Origin: Desulfobacteraceae bacterium
GTDB lineage: Bacteria; Desulfobacterota; DSM-4660; Desulfatiglandales; HGW-15
Direction: 5' to 3'
Assembly (NCBI GenBank): GCA_003819975.1
Contig: RPPU01000017.1
Location: 1-18,070, forward strand
DNA: 18,070 nt
Shown: positions 1-6,474 of the stretch, piece after piece
How positions within the stretch are numbered: position 1 is the stretch's first letter
Layout: every line of letters starts with the position of its first letter
Translations under genes and position numbers: made by a program
Notes under the pieces: generated by a model
The model's database searches: none
The model's input: the letters and a program-made list of their open reading frames with translations, nothing else
What the model was told of the DNA's origin: nothing

Positions 1-33
1 CAATTGGCTGAGTTGTCGTCCGTTGGTATCCAT

Positions 34-492
34 ATGAAAAAGAAATTTACATTCTTTAACCCAGGAAAACTTATCGCCGATGATCTGGAACTGATATTAA
101 CCAAAAAATCTCCAGCCGACCCGGTTAAGGGATATGTTCCCGAATATGAATTTGAGATGCGTCAGATTGGGAAGCCTACTGCCATTGGCAGTATTCGTTT
201 GCGTATTGGTTCGGCTCCCAAGCTCCGCTACCCCGGTCATATTGGATTTGAAGTAAATGAAAATTATCGTGGCCACAGATATGCAGCTCAAAGCTGCCAA
301 TTGATTTTCTCTCTCGCCCGAGCACATGGTTTGAGTGCAGTTTGGCTGACCGTTGATCCGAAAAATATCCCATCTCGGCGAACTTGTGAGATGGTTGGAG
401 GAAAGTATATCGAAACTGTGCGCGTTTCCAAAGCTCATGAAATGTATGATCAAGGCAAGCGTTTTCTTCGAAGGTATCGAATAAGCTTATAA
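34..492 (+). CDS. GNAT family N-acetyltransferase
   Basis: This is a 152-residue protein with the GNAT fold, predicted to transfer an acetyl group from acetyl-CoA to an unknown acceptor in the cytoplasm. The acetyl-CoA-binding region is visible as a strand (GHIGFEV, about residues 68-74) followed by YRGHRYA (78-84), a variant of the R/Q-x-x-G-x-G/A loop. A DP-N-x-PS-RRT-CE segment (about 108-118) is the usual helix that leads into the last strands. I chose the ATG at position 34 because the N-terminus (MKKKFTFFNPGKL) matches the way this small family normally begins. The frame stays open to the left edge of the window and no clear Shine-Dalgarno site precedes position 34, so an upstream start cannot be excluded. 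The family assignment is firm; the substrate is unknown. Confidence 0.8.
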   Translation: MKKKFTFFNPGKLIADDLELILTKKSPADPVKGYVPEYEFEMRQIGKPTAIGSIRLRIGSAPKLRYPGHIGFEVNENYRGHRYAAQSCQLIFSLARAHGLSAVWLTVDPKNIPSRRTCEMVGGKYIETVRVSKAHEMYDQGKRFLRRYRISL

Positions 493-689
493 ATAGTGTA
501 GTCGAACTTGGTGCTGGGCAGTGCTTTAGGGTCGGGCCAAGCTAACACATTGGGTAATAAAGGTAATAGGCATGATATTTGATCTTAGAACGACATTTTT
601 GGGTATTAAATAGGTCAAGCCGCATTTCATTGATAAACCCAAGTCCAGACGTAAAAGCAAAGAGATGATTTAGGAGAGGCGATATTGAC

Positions 690-1415
690 ATGCATTTGAA
701 AAGGATCAGGCTTTTTGCCGAACAATACGGAACCCACGGCTATTACCCATTCAATCTCGAGATTTTCCAGCGAACCAAAACCATCGATTTTGTTGCGCCC
801 GTGACTTTTTTTATAGGGGAGAACGGCACCGGGAAGTCGACCCTGCTGGAAGCCATTGCCCGCACATGCGGTATTCACATCTGGCAAAACGAAGAGGGCT
901 CCCGTTTCCAAGTCAATCCTTATGAAAAAGATCTTTATAAATTTATTGCGGCAGAGTGGACTCAGAGTCCGATACCGGGAGCCTTTTTTTCCGGAGAGCT
1001 GTTTCGGGATTTTTCGCAGTTCCTTGAAGAATGGGCCGTGCAGGATCCGAAGATGTTCGACTACTTTGGCTGCAAATCCTTGTTGACCCGATCGCACGGT
1101 CAATCCCTAATGTCCTTTTTCAAAGCGCGCTATAAAATACGCGGGCTTTATCTTTTAGACGAACCGGAAACGGCGCTTTCCGCGCGCAGTCAATTGGAAC
1201 TGCTGAAACTTTTAAATGAAATTGGGCAGGAGAAACACGCTCAATTCATTATTGCCACGCATTCTCCGATTCTCACGGCTTGTCCACACGCAAAAATCTT
1301 GAGTTTTAACGAGACGTTTGTAAAAGAAATCGAGTACCGGGCTTCGGAACATTATAAAATTTATAAAAACTTCATGGCGAATCCTCAGAAATATCTGAAA
1401 AAAGAGAAGACTTAA
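690..1415 (+). CDS. Small ABC/SMC-type AAA family ATPase (predicted ATPase)
   Basis: This 241-residue soluble ATPase carries a full set of ABC-class motifs. The Walker A is GENGTGKST (residues 43-51), a signature-like SHGQS sits at 135-139, the Walker B is LYLLDEPE (153-160), a D-loop-like ALS follows, and the switch histidine is in ATHSP (H191). The arm between Walker A and the signature is short and no coiled coil is visible. This makes it a single-domain 'predicted ATPase' rather than a transporter ATPase or a true SMC/RecF protein. Its partner and function are unknown. An AGGAGAGG Shine-Dalgarno site lies at 672-679, 10 nt before the ATG. It appears to be a stand-alone gene: no nuclease or other defence-system partner is next to it. 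The family call is strong and the role open. Confidence 0.85.
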   Translation: MHLKRIRLFAEQYGTHGYYPFNLEIFQRTKTIDFVAPVTFFIGENGTGKSTLLEAIARTCGIHIWQNEEGSRFQVNPYEKDLYKFIAAEWTQSPIPGAFFSGELFRDFSQFLEEWAVQDPKMFDYFGCKSLLTRSHGQSLMSFFKARYKIRGLYLLDEPETALSARSQLELLKLLNEIGQEKHAQFIIATHSPILTACPHAKILSFNETFVKEIEYRASEHYKIYKNFMANPQKYLKKEKT

Positions 1416-1559
1416 TCCCGCTATCTATGTGGAAAGCAAATGTATTGCGGGATGCAAACAGGGCTTGGGTAACGGATCAGATTGGCGGGCCCTCTTGAGT
1501 TTCAGTACGATACGGTATAACATGAAAATGAGCCCTTATTGTTATCAAAAGGAGACCGA

Positions 1560-2009
1560 ATGCTTATTATGAACAACCTGTTTACAGATTCAATGAAAAA
1601 AGCAATCGAGATCGCGCAAGAAGAAGCCGTTAAGTTACATAATGATTTTGTGGGCACGGAACATTTGCTTTTAGGAGTGTTTAAGACAGATGATGGCGCG
1701 GCTCGGACTTGGATATGGAATATGGGAATCGATCCCGAAGCCTTAGCCGGGAATATTGAAAAAGGTCTTGCCGCAGCAGGCGGCATTGGTATAACCCGGA
1801 ATTCAGAGTTGCCACTCACTCCGCAGACTAAAAGGGTCCTTGATTCGGCCGCCAAAGAAGCTCAAGCCTTGAATCATGAATCCGTAGGTTTCGAACACCT
1901 GTTCTTGGCCCTATTAGCCGATGCCGATTCAGCCGCGAGCCTTATGCTTGCCGATTTTGGCCTTGACTATGAGAAAGTGAAGAAATCCATAAACCAATCT
2001 CACCTATAA
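1560..2009 (+). CDS. Stand-alone Clp N-terminal (ClpN) domain protein
   Basis: This 149-residue protein consists only of the double Clp_N repeat found at the N-terminus of ClpA, ClpB and ClpC. The first repeat carries HNDFVGTEHLLLGV (residues 27-40) and the second NHESVGFEHLFLALL (105-119), joined by a Pro/Thr segment. There is no AAA+ domain after it, and the next gene begins within 60 nt, so it is not a truncated reading of a longer ORF. In full Clp unfoldases this domain binds adaptors or substrates. By inference the stand-alone form could act as an adaptor or substrate-binding module in the cytoplasm. GGAGA at 1551-1555 is the ribosome site. It is close (4 nt) to the ATG at 1560 and 13 nt from an alternative ATG at 1569, so the start could be three codons further in. 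Confidence 0.85.
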   Translation: MLIMNNLFTDSMKKAIEIAQEEAVKLHNDFVGTEHLLLGVFKTDDGAARTWIWNMGIDPEALAGNIEKGLAAAGGIGITRNSELPLTPQTKRVLDSAAKEAQALNHESVGFEHLFLALLADADSAASLMLADFGLDYEKVKKSINQSHL

Positions 2010-2066
2010 AAAGCATGGAAAAACCGGGTTGACCCGGCTCCTGGTTCACTCAGAAAGAAACCGCTT
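2010..2066 (+). other. Short intergenic spacer with a GC hairpin
   Basis: A small perfect hairpin (CCGGGT-TG-ACCCGG, about 2025-2038) lies between the ClpN gene and the following GNAT gene. It lacks a T-run, so I do not call it an intrinsic terminator. The two genes may be co-transcribed. Confidence 0.35.
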
Positions 2067-2912
2067 ATGTCGATCATTCTCCGTAAAGCCCGATTCGGCG
2101 ACCGTCATGAAATTTTGGAAATTGAAAAAAAGGCCACCCCCGGTCTTCTCTATCTTCCCTTTGTCTTTGATTTGTTTTTGAACGATGCAGAGGGTGAATT
2201 CATCGTGGCCGAAGCAGAGGGGCATTTGGTTGCTTGCGGGAAATTCACAATTTTGCCGGACGGTTCGGCCTGGCTCGAAACCCTGCGGGTCATTCCGGAT
2301 AAAAAGGGGCAAGGGATCGGCAAAGAATTTTACCAGCGGTTTCTCGAAATCGCTCGTGCCAAAAAGATCAGGACCCTGCGCATGTACACCGGCATCCATA
2401 ACCAGGCCAGCAAAGGGTTGGCCGAGAAATTCGGTTTTGCGATCGCCGGAACCTATCGCGGTTTCAAATACTCCTGCCAACCCGGTATGCTCCAACCGGC
2501 GCCGGCTGCTTTTCAGCCTGTGAACGAACCCGATCTGGCCAAAAAACTGTTTATGGATTATCTGGACCCCTGGCAGGGATTTTTAGTGATCAACCGCACT
2601 TTTTATGCCCTCACTCCGGTCCTGGCCGCTTATTTGGCCAGCCAAGGTCAGCTTTATCATGATCCCATCACCCAAAGCACAATCATGCTGGGCGCCCGCT
2701 TTATGCCGCAACAGACGCTCCATATCGGTATCCTCGGTGGAGACTTGAGCGCCTGCCTCTCCTTTGCCCTGCAGACCGGGATGCATAGCGGCGTTGAGAG
2801 TTTGAGCTGTTATATTCCTGGTTCGGCCACAGAGATGCAAGCCGAGTTTTTTCGTTATGGCTTTCAGACTGAAGCATCCGATCTGATCGTCATGGAAGCA
2901 AATCTGATTTAA
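2067..2912 (+). CDS. GNAT family N-acetyltransferase with C-terminal extension
   Basis: This 281-residue protein has a typical GNAT domain in its first half. LETLRVIPD (about residues 70-78) is strand beta4, and KKGQGIGK (79-86) is the acetyl-CoA pyrophosphate-binding loop. HNQASKGLAEKFGF (111-124) is the conserved helix that precedes the last strands. Residues from about 145 to 281 form a second domain that ends in a GNAT-like beta-alpha pattern (FFRYGF near the C-terminus) but has no cofactor loop. It could be a degenerate second GNAT half or a substrate-binding domain. The acetyl acceptor is unknown. Only a weak purine stretch (AGAAAG) precedes the ATG. The gene lies 57 nt after the ClpN gene on the same strand and may share its transcript. 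Confidence 0.8.
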   Translation: MSIILRKARFGDRHEILEIEKKATPGLLYLPFVFDLFLNDAEGEFIVAEAEGHLVACGKFTILPDGSAWLETLRVIPDKKGQGIGKEFYQRFLEIARAKKIRTLRMYTGIHNQASKGLAEKFGFAIAGTYRGFKYSCQPGMLQPAPAAFQPVNEPDLAKKLFMDYLDPWQGFLVINRTFYALTPVLAAYLASQGQLYHDPITQSTIMLGARFMPQQTLHIGILGGDLSACLSFALQTGMHSGVESLSCYIPGSATEMQAEFFRYGFQTEASDLIVMEANLI

Positions 2913-2944
2913 TTGAGAAATCAATGAGATAATCGATTGCCGCC

Positions 2945-2973
2945 TTGACATAGGCCCTTCATTTTCATATAAT
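2945..2973 (+). promoter_or_regulatory. Consensus sigma70 promoter of glgC
   Basis: A perfect -35 (TTGACA, 2945-2950) and a perfect -10 (TATAAT, 2968-2973) are separated by exactly 17 bp. The expected transcript starts near 2980 and leaves a leader of about 95 nt before glgC. I recognise no riboswitch or attenuator in that leader. Confidence 0.8.
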
Positions 2974-3075
2974 TTAAATCAAAGGCTGTATTCAAACAAT
3001 TCGTTGTAACCCCCTGTTCAAAGAAAAAAAGTCTGTATTCCGGGAAAACACATTTTTAGGAAAGGATCAAGAGCA

Positions 3076-4350
3076 ATGAAAGACATTCTTGCTTTTGTCA
3101 TGGCCGGTGGAAGAGGGGAGCGGCTGATGCCGCTCACCCAGGAACGCACCAAACCGGCGGTTCCCTTCGGCGGCACATACCGGCTGATCGATTTTACCCT
3201 GAGCAATTGCGTCAATTCCCAGATTTTCAAGATTATCGTGCTGCCCCAGTATAAATCCCAATCGCTGAACGATCATCTGGAAGAGGGCTGGAACATCTTC
3301 AGTTCTAAAATCGGCCATTTTTTGAAGGTGGTACCGCCCCAACAGCGCACGGGCTCGGATTGGTACCGGGGCACGGCCGATTCCATTCGTCAGAACCTTT
3401 ACCTGATCGAACGGTTTCGACCGCGGCATGTGCTGATCCTGTCCGGCGATCATATTTATAAAATGGATTACACTCTTTTTGTGAAATACCACGAAGAGAA
3501 AAACGCCGATATCACGATCTCGCTGCTGGAGACAGACAAAGAATTGGCGCCCCAATTGGGCGTGGCGGAAGTGGATGAAGATTTCCGGATCCAGGGTTTT
3601 TGGGAAAAACCGAAAACAGAGGTCCGGACTATTCCGGGCGATCCCAATCATATTCTGGGCTCCATGGGGATCTATCTGTTCAAAACAGAAACGTTGATCA
3701 AGATTTTAAAAGCCGGGAATGAGGATGATTTCGGCAAAGATATCATTCCGCCTTCTTTGCAGGCCCACCGCGTCTATGCCTATCCTTATCGCAAACTGAA
3801 CCGCATTGCGGATTATGTCTATATTACCTCTGAAGAGGGCGGAAGGGAACTTTGGCTCGAGCCGGATACCCGCGATTCATCCTACTGGCGCGATGTCGGA
3901 ACCCTGGACGCCTATTGGAACGCCAATATGGACCTGACCGGCGTGGACCCATATTTCAATCTCTACGGCCGGCGTTGGCCCATTCACACCAATCAAGTCA
4001 TTGCGCCGCCGGCGAAATTCGTGTTTGCCAATGAACGCGAGGAGAACAGCCGGGTCGGCAAGGCCCTGGATTCGCTGGTGGCCCAGGGCAGCATTATCAG
4101 CGGCATCGTGCGTAATTCCGTGCTTTCGCCTTATGTGGCGGTGCGCAGCTGGACCGAGATCGATGAATCCGTGATCCTGGACGGCGTGGTCGTCGGCCGC
4201 CATTGCCGGATCAAAAAAGCCATTATCGACAAAAATAATATTATCCCGCCCAATACCAAGATCGGTTTCAATCCGGTCGAGGACCGCAAGCAGTTTGTGG
4301 TGACGCCCCGGGGAATTGTGGTGGTTCCCAAGGGGTATTTTAAGGGATAA
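3076..4350 (+). CDS. glgC: Glucose-1-phosphate adenylyltransferase (ADP-glucose pyrophosphorylase)
   Basis: This 424-residue enzyme makes ADP-glucose and pyrophosphate from ATP and glucose-1-phosphate, the committed step of bacterial glycogen synthesis. The nucleotidyltransferase signature is GGRGERL (residues 11-17), followed by TKPAVPFGG (25-33) and YRLIDFTLSN (35-44). WYRGTADS (96-103), SGDHIYKMDY (123-132), WEKPK (176-180, sugar-phosphate lysine), GSMGIYLF (195-202) and WRDVGTLDAYW (271-281) are all intact. From about residue 307 the sequence becomes a left-handed beta-helix domain with hexapeptide-like repeats. Length and order match full-length bacterial GlgC (about 420-430 residues). 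A GGAAAGGA ribosome site lies just upstream. No other glycogen gene (glgA, glgB, glgP) is next to it, so it is transcribed alone from its own strong promoter. Confidence 0.96.
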   Translation: MKDILAFVMAGGRGERLMPLTQERTKPAVPFGGTYRLIDFTLSNCVNSQIFKIIVLPQYKSQSLNDHLEEGWNIFSSKIGHFLKVVPPQQRTGSDWYRGTADSIRQNLYLIERFRPRHVLILSGDHIYKMDYTLFVKYHEEKNADITISLLETDKELAPQLGVAEVDEDFRIQGFWEKPKTEVRTIPGDPNHILGSMGIYLFKTETLIKILKAGNEDDFGKDIIPPSLQAHRVYAYPYRKLNRIADYVYITSEEGGRELWLEPDTRDSSYWRDVGTLDAYWNANMDLTGVDPYFNLYGRRWPIHTNQVIAPPAKFVFANEREENSRVGKALDSLVAQGSIISGIVRNSVLSPYVAVRSWTEIDESVILDGVVVGRHCRIKKAIIDKNNIIPPNTKIGFNPVEDRKQFVVTPRGIVVVPKGYFKG

Positions 4351-4354
4351 AAAA

Positions 4355-4433
4355 ACGAATAATGAATATCGAACACTGAATATCGAATATCAAAATGAAC
4401 CGGGGAGTCGACCTTCATTGTTCGTTATTCGAC
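4355..4433 (+). repeat. Short AT-rich direct and inverted repeat tract
   Basis: Two direct copies of TGAATATCGAA (4363-4373 and 4377-4387, a 14-nt period) lie just after glgC. An imperfect inverted partner (TTCATTGTTCGTTATTCG, about 4414-4431) can pair with the CGAATAATGAA segment at the left end. The block sits between convergent genes and has no GC-rich stem plus T-run, so it is more likely a low-complexity intergenic repeat than a canonical terminator. Confidence 0.55.
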
Positions 4434-4487
4434 ATTTTCGTTGAGGGCCTGCCTATCCTGCCCGTGAAATCGTATTAGTTTATCAAA

Positions 4488-4631
4488 TCATCTAATTTGA
4501 TACTGCAATTTCATGGTAATGGAAGCGGTTTTCATGCGGGAACCGGTGTTGAACGCGCCGCCCCAGGAATATTCTTCGGCCGAATTCTGGCCGGTAATTT
4601 GAAAAACACCCATATCCACAAAACTTTTCAT
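4488..4631 (-). CDS. Hypothetical 47-residue ORF, possibly an outer-membrane protein remnant
   Basis: This minus-strand ORF starts at an ATG that overlaps the stop codon of the preceding PHP gene (ATGA, 4628-4631), an arrangement typical of translational coupling. It ends in TGA at 4488-4490. The 47-residue product has no signal peptide or membrane helix. Its second half (GGAFNTGSRMKTASITMKL...) alternates polar and hydrophobic residues and looks like the last strands of an outer-membrane beta-barrel. It ends in arginine instead of the usual terminal aromatic residue. The ORF could be a real coupled small gene. It could also be the surviving C-terminus of a larger outer-membrane protein joined here by a deletion. 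I have no family match. Confidence 0.35.
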   Translation of the reverse strand: MKSFVDMGVFQITGQNSAEEYSWGGAFNTGSRMKTASITMKLQYQIR

Positions 4632-5416
4632 GCTTTTTCTTCTCCATTTATTACGGTTTCTTTACGATTAATGTAAATGACATTCTTTAACCCGTAATCC
4701 CGGATGTGTTCCTGCACGCGGTCGAAATCCGCGCCGATGTGATCTGGAAAATGCGCGTCTGAACCGACCGTGATCTTGCGGCCGTTGTTTTTGATGTACA
4801 AGTCCAGAATCGTTTTGCTGGGAAAGATTTCAGATAATCCTCTGCGAACCGGAGAACTGTTCAATTCCAAGGCGATGTTTTGTTTCACCAATTCTTTCAG
4901 GATGGCATTCAATTCCGCGATCGGTTCATATTGCCCCGGCAAATAGCGCTTGGGAAAATCAATATGGGCCAGGGAATCGAAACCGCCGAATTGCACGGCC
5001 GCCAAGATCTCTTTATAATGGATTTCATACATCTCTTGAATACTGTATTTTTCCTGAAAAGCTTTTTCGCCGACCCAATTTTTTCCCAGCCAATGCACGC
5101 CGCCGAGCACAAAGTCATATCCGTTTTTAAGGGTGGTTTCAAACAGTTGCGGGTAGCGATGGGGCTCGCCGAATTCAATGCCTTTTAAAACAGTCAGATC
5201 CGCGGCGTATTGTTCCCGGGCCCGGTTAAAATCACTCAAATATTTTTCATAATTGTAGAAGTTGTATCCGTCATCATGCGGATTCATGTCAAAATGATCC
5301 GTGAAACAGATATATTTAAAACCTTTTTGAACCGCAACCCGGCACATTTCATTGAGCGGAGTCTTTGAATCGACCGAATGGTTGGAGTGGACATGGATAT
5401 CGACATTGAGTGGCAT
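4628..5416 (-). CDS. PHP-domain phosphatase, histidinol-phosphatase (HisJ) family
   Basis: This 262-residue protein is a PHP-superfamily metal-dependent phosphoesterase. The metal ligands expected for the family are present: DIHVHS (D6, H8, H10), TDHFD (39-43), GIEFG (E81), GVHW (H108), LAHID (H151) and GSDAH (D220, H222). The spacing and the HWLG and LAHIDFPKRY segments resemble HisJ-type histidinol-phosphatases, which convert histidinol phosphate to histidinol in histidine synthesis. PHP proteins of this size also act on other phosphoesters, and no his gene is nearby, so the substrate is an inference. An AAGGAA ribosome site precedes the ATG at 5416. The gene is transcribed away from the EamA gene, and its stop overlaps a 47-codon ORF. 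Confidence 0.82.
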   Translation of the reverse strand: MPLNVDIHVHSNHSVDSKTPLNEMCRVAVQKGFKYICFTDHFDMNPHDDGYNFYNYEKYLSDFNRAREQYAADLTVLKGIEFGEPHRYPQLFETTLKNGYDFVLGGVHWLGKNWVGEKAFQEKYSIQEMYEIHYKEILAAVQFGGFDSLAHIDFPKRYLPGQYEPIAELNAILKELVKQNIALELNSSPVRRGLSEIFPSKTILDLYIKNNGRKITVGSDAHFPDHIGADFDRVQEHIRDYGLKNVIYINRKETVINGEEKA

Positions 5417-5444
5417 GGTTTTTCCTTAATGATTCAATAAATAA

Positions 5445-5472
5445 AATATACAAAAATACTATTCGGGGTCAA
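5445..5472 (-). promoter_or_regulatory. Promoter of the PHP gene
   Basis: Read on the minus strand, TTGACC (5472-5467) and TATATT (5450-5445) are separated by 16 bp. Transcription would start about 22 nt before the ATG of the PHP gene. The match is good but the spacer is one base shorter than ideal. Confidence 0.55.
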
Positions 5473-5558
5473 GGATGATTTCAATAAGATCAGGCCAGCA
5501 TTGTTTTTTTTGTCCATCCGTGATAAAAAAAGGGTAATGATCAAGCGAGGTTCCAAGA

Positions 5559-5999
5559 ATGAATAGTCTTATGCCGATTTTATTCGCGACCATTGCGGCG
5601 ATCGGGAATGCCCTGTTTGCGTTGGGTCAAAAAAAGTCCGCAGGTATGGAAAACGGCCTTCTATTTGTCGGGTTTTCCGCCGTCATTGCGGTCCTGTTTT
5701 CCCTGATTTTTGCGCCTCTGGTCGGACCCCTATATATCGGATCGCTGCTGAAGAACCATTGGAGAGCCGCCTTGTTGAGCGGGACCGGGCTTTTTTTGAC
5801 ATACGTCGGTTTCAACCTGCTTTATTCCCGATACGGCGCCGTTCAATATGTTTTGTATGCCGTATTGTCCATTATCACAACCACGATTATTGTGGGCATT
5901 TTCTGGCTTAAAGAACCGGTCAATATGTACCATAAGTTTGCAATGGGTCTATCGCTGTTGGCTGTTGTTTTTTTCTCGATCGGGCAATCCAAGTTGTAA
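5559..5999 (+). CDS. Small EamA/DMT-superfamily membrane protein
   Basis: This 146-residue integral membrane protein has about five hydrophobic helices (roughly residues 4-22, 34-56, 69-90, 95-117 and 124-143). The segment from Y97 through the LKEP motif (117-120) to the last helix has the pattern that ends an EamA domain: an SI-TT-IVGIFWLKEP helix followed by a short loop and a final helix. The protein therefore looks like a single EamA half of the drug/metabolite transporter superfamily, which normally occurs as a fused pair or as a dimer. The substrate is unknown. A GCGAGG ribosome site lies 8 nt before the ATG. It is a single gene with no obvious partner, and it ends before a bidirectional terminator. 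Confidence 0.75.
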   Translation: MNSLMPILFATIAAIGNALFALGQKKSAGMENGLLFVGFSAVIAVLFSLIFAPLVGPLYIGSLLKNHWRAALLSGTGLFLTYVGFNLLYSRYGAVQYVLYAVLSIITTTIIVGIFWLKEPVNMYHKFAMGLSLLAVVFFSIGQSKL

Positions 6000-6085
6000 A
6001 ATCTTTTTAACAACTCAGGGAGCCGGAAGTCGAAATTCCGTCTACCGAAATACCTATAAATCATTATAACGATGATCCCAAAAGA

Positions 6086-6120
6086 AAAAAGGAGCCGGAA
6101 AATGATCCGAACTCCTTTTT
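6086..6120. terminator. Bidirectional intrinsic terminator
   Basis: AAAAAGGAG (6086-6094) pairs with CTCCTTTTT (6112-6120), and CCG bases inside the loop can extend the stem. A run of T follows on either strand. It lies between the convergent EamA gene (+) and the tRNA pair (-) and can serve both. Confidence 0.7.
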
Positions 6121-6129
6121 GATTCCAAA

Positions 6130-6206
<77 letters not shown>

Positions 6207-6209
6207 GCA

Positions 6210-6285
6210 TGGTAGGCGGAACAGGATTTGAACCTGCGACCCTCGGCTTGTAAGGCCGATGCTCTCCCAACTGAGCTATCCGCCC
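6210..6285 (-). tRNA. tRNA-Val (anticodon TAC)
   Basis: The minus strand gives a 76-nt cloverleaf. The acceptor is GGGCGGA/TCCGCCT, the D arm GCTC-AGTTGGGA-GAGC, and the anticodon arm TCGGC-CTTACAA-GCCGA with anticodon TAC. The T arm carries TTCAAAT, followed by discriminator A73 and encoded CCA. The first acceptor pair is G1-T72, a wobble instead of the usual G-C. It is the first gene of a two-tRNA transcript. Confidence 0.95.
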
Positions 6286-6300
6286 AATTGAAAGATATAA

Positions 6301-6330
6301 ATTACTATCCGAGTCACCCTCTTTTGTCAA
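6301..6330 (-). promoter_or_regulatory. Promoter of the tRNA-Val/tRNA-Asp unit
   Basis: A perfect -35 (TTGACA, minus strand 6330-6325) is followed after 17-18 bp by TAGTAA/AGTAAT, a moderate -10. It lies just upstream of tRNA-Val, so the leader would be short. Confidence 0.6.
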
Positions 6331-6420
6331 GAGGATATCTCAAAAATGTTGTTTTAAAAAAATAATGGGCTCAGTTACGGCCTTTTTTGATAGTTTCTAT
6401 TTTGGAGATATTCCGGAGCC

Positions 6421-6455
6421 AAAATAAAAGGGAAATAAATCGTGATTTATTTCCC
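6421..6455 (-). terminator. Intrinsic terminator of the tig-clpP-clpX-lon operon
   Basis: A perfect 12-bp inverted repeat (GGGAAATAAATC, 6430-6441; GATTTATTTCCC, 6444-6455) is followed on the minus strand by TTTTATTTT. It lies 20 nt after the lon stop codon and is the natural end of the operon. Confidence 0.8.
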
Positions 6456-6474
6456 CTCATTTTTATGACCGGGT

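Noticed and set aside
627..1103. Minus-strand ORF of 158 codons opposite the ATPase gene
   Set aside because: It overlaps a gene with complete ABC motifs and shows no recognisable domain of its own.
1495..1521. Promoter before the ClpN gene (TTGAGT ... TATAAC)
   Set aside because: The spacer is only 15 bp and the -35 is imperfect, so I do not list it.
690..2912. Defence island (ATPase plus acetyltransferases plus ClpN)
   Set aside because: No nuclease, toxin, restriction or CRISPR component is present and the genes are individually of common housekeeping types.
5500..5530. Promoter for the EamA gene (TTGTTT ... TAAAAA)
   Set aside because: It is made mostly of a T-run and an A-run and is not distinguishable from background.
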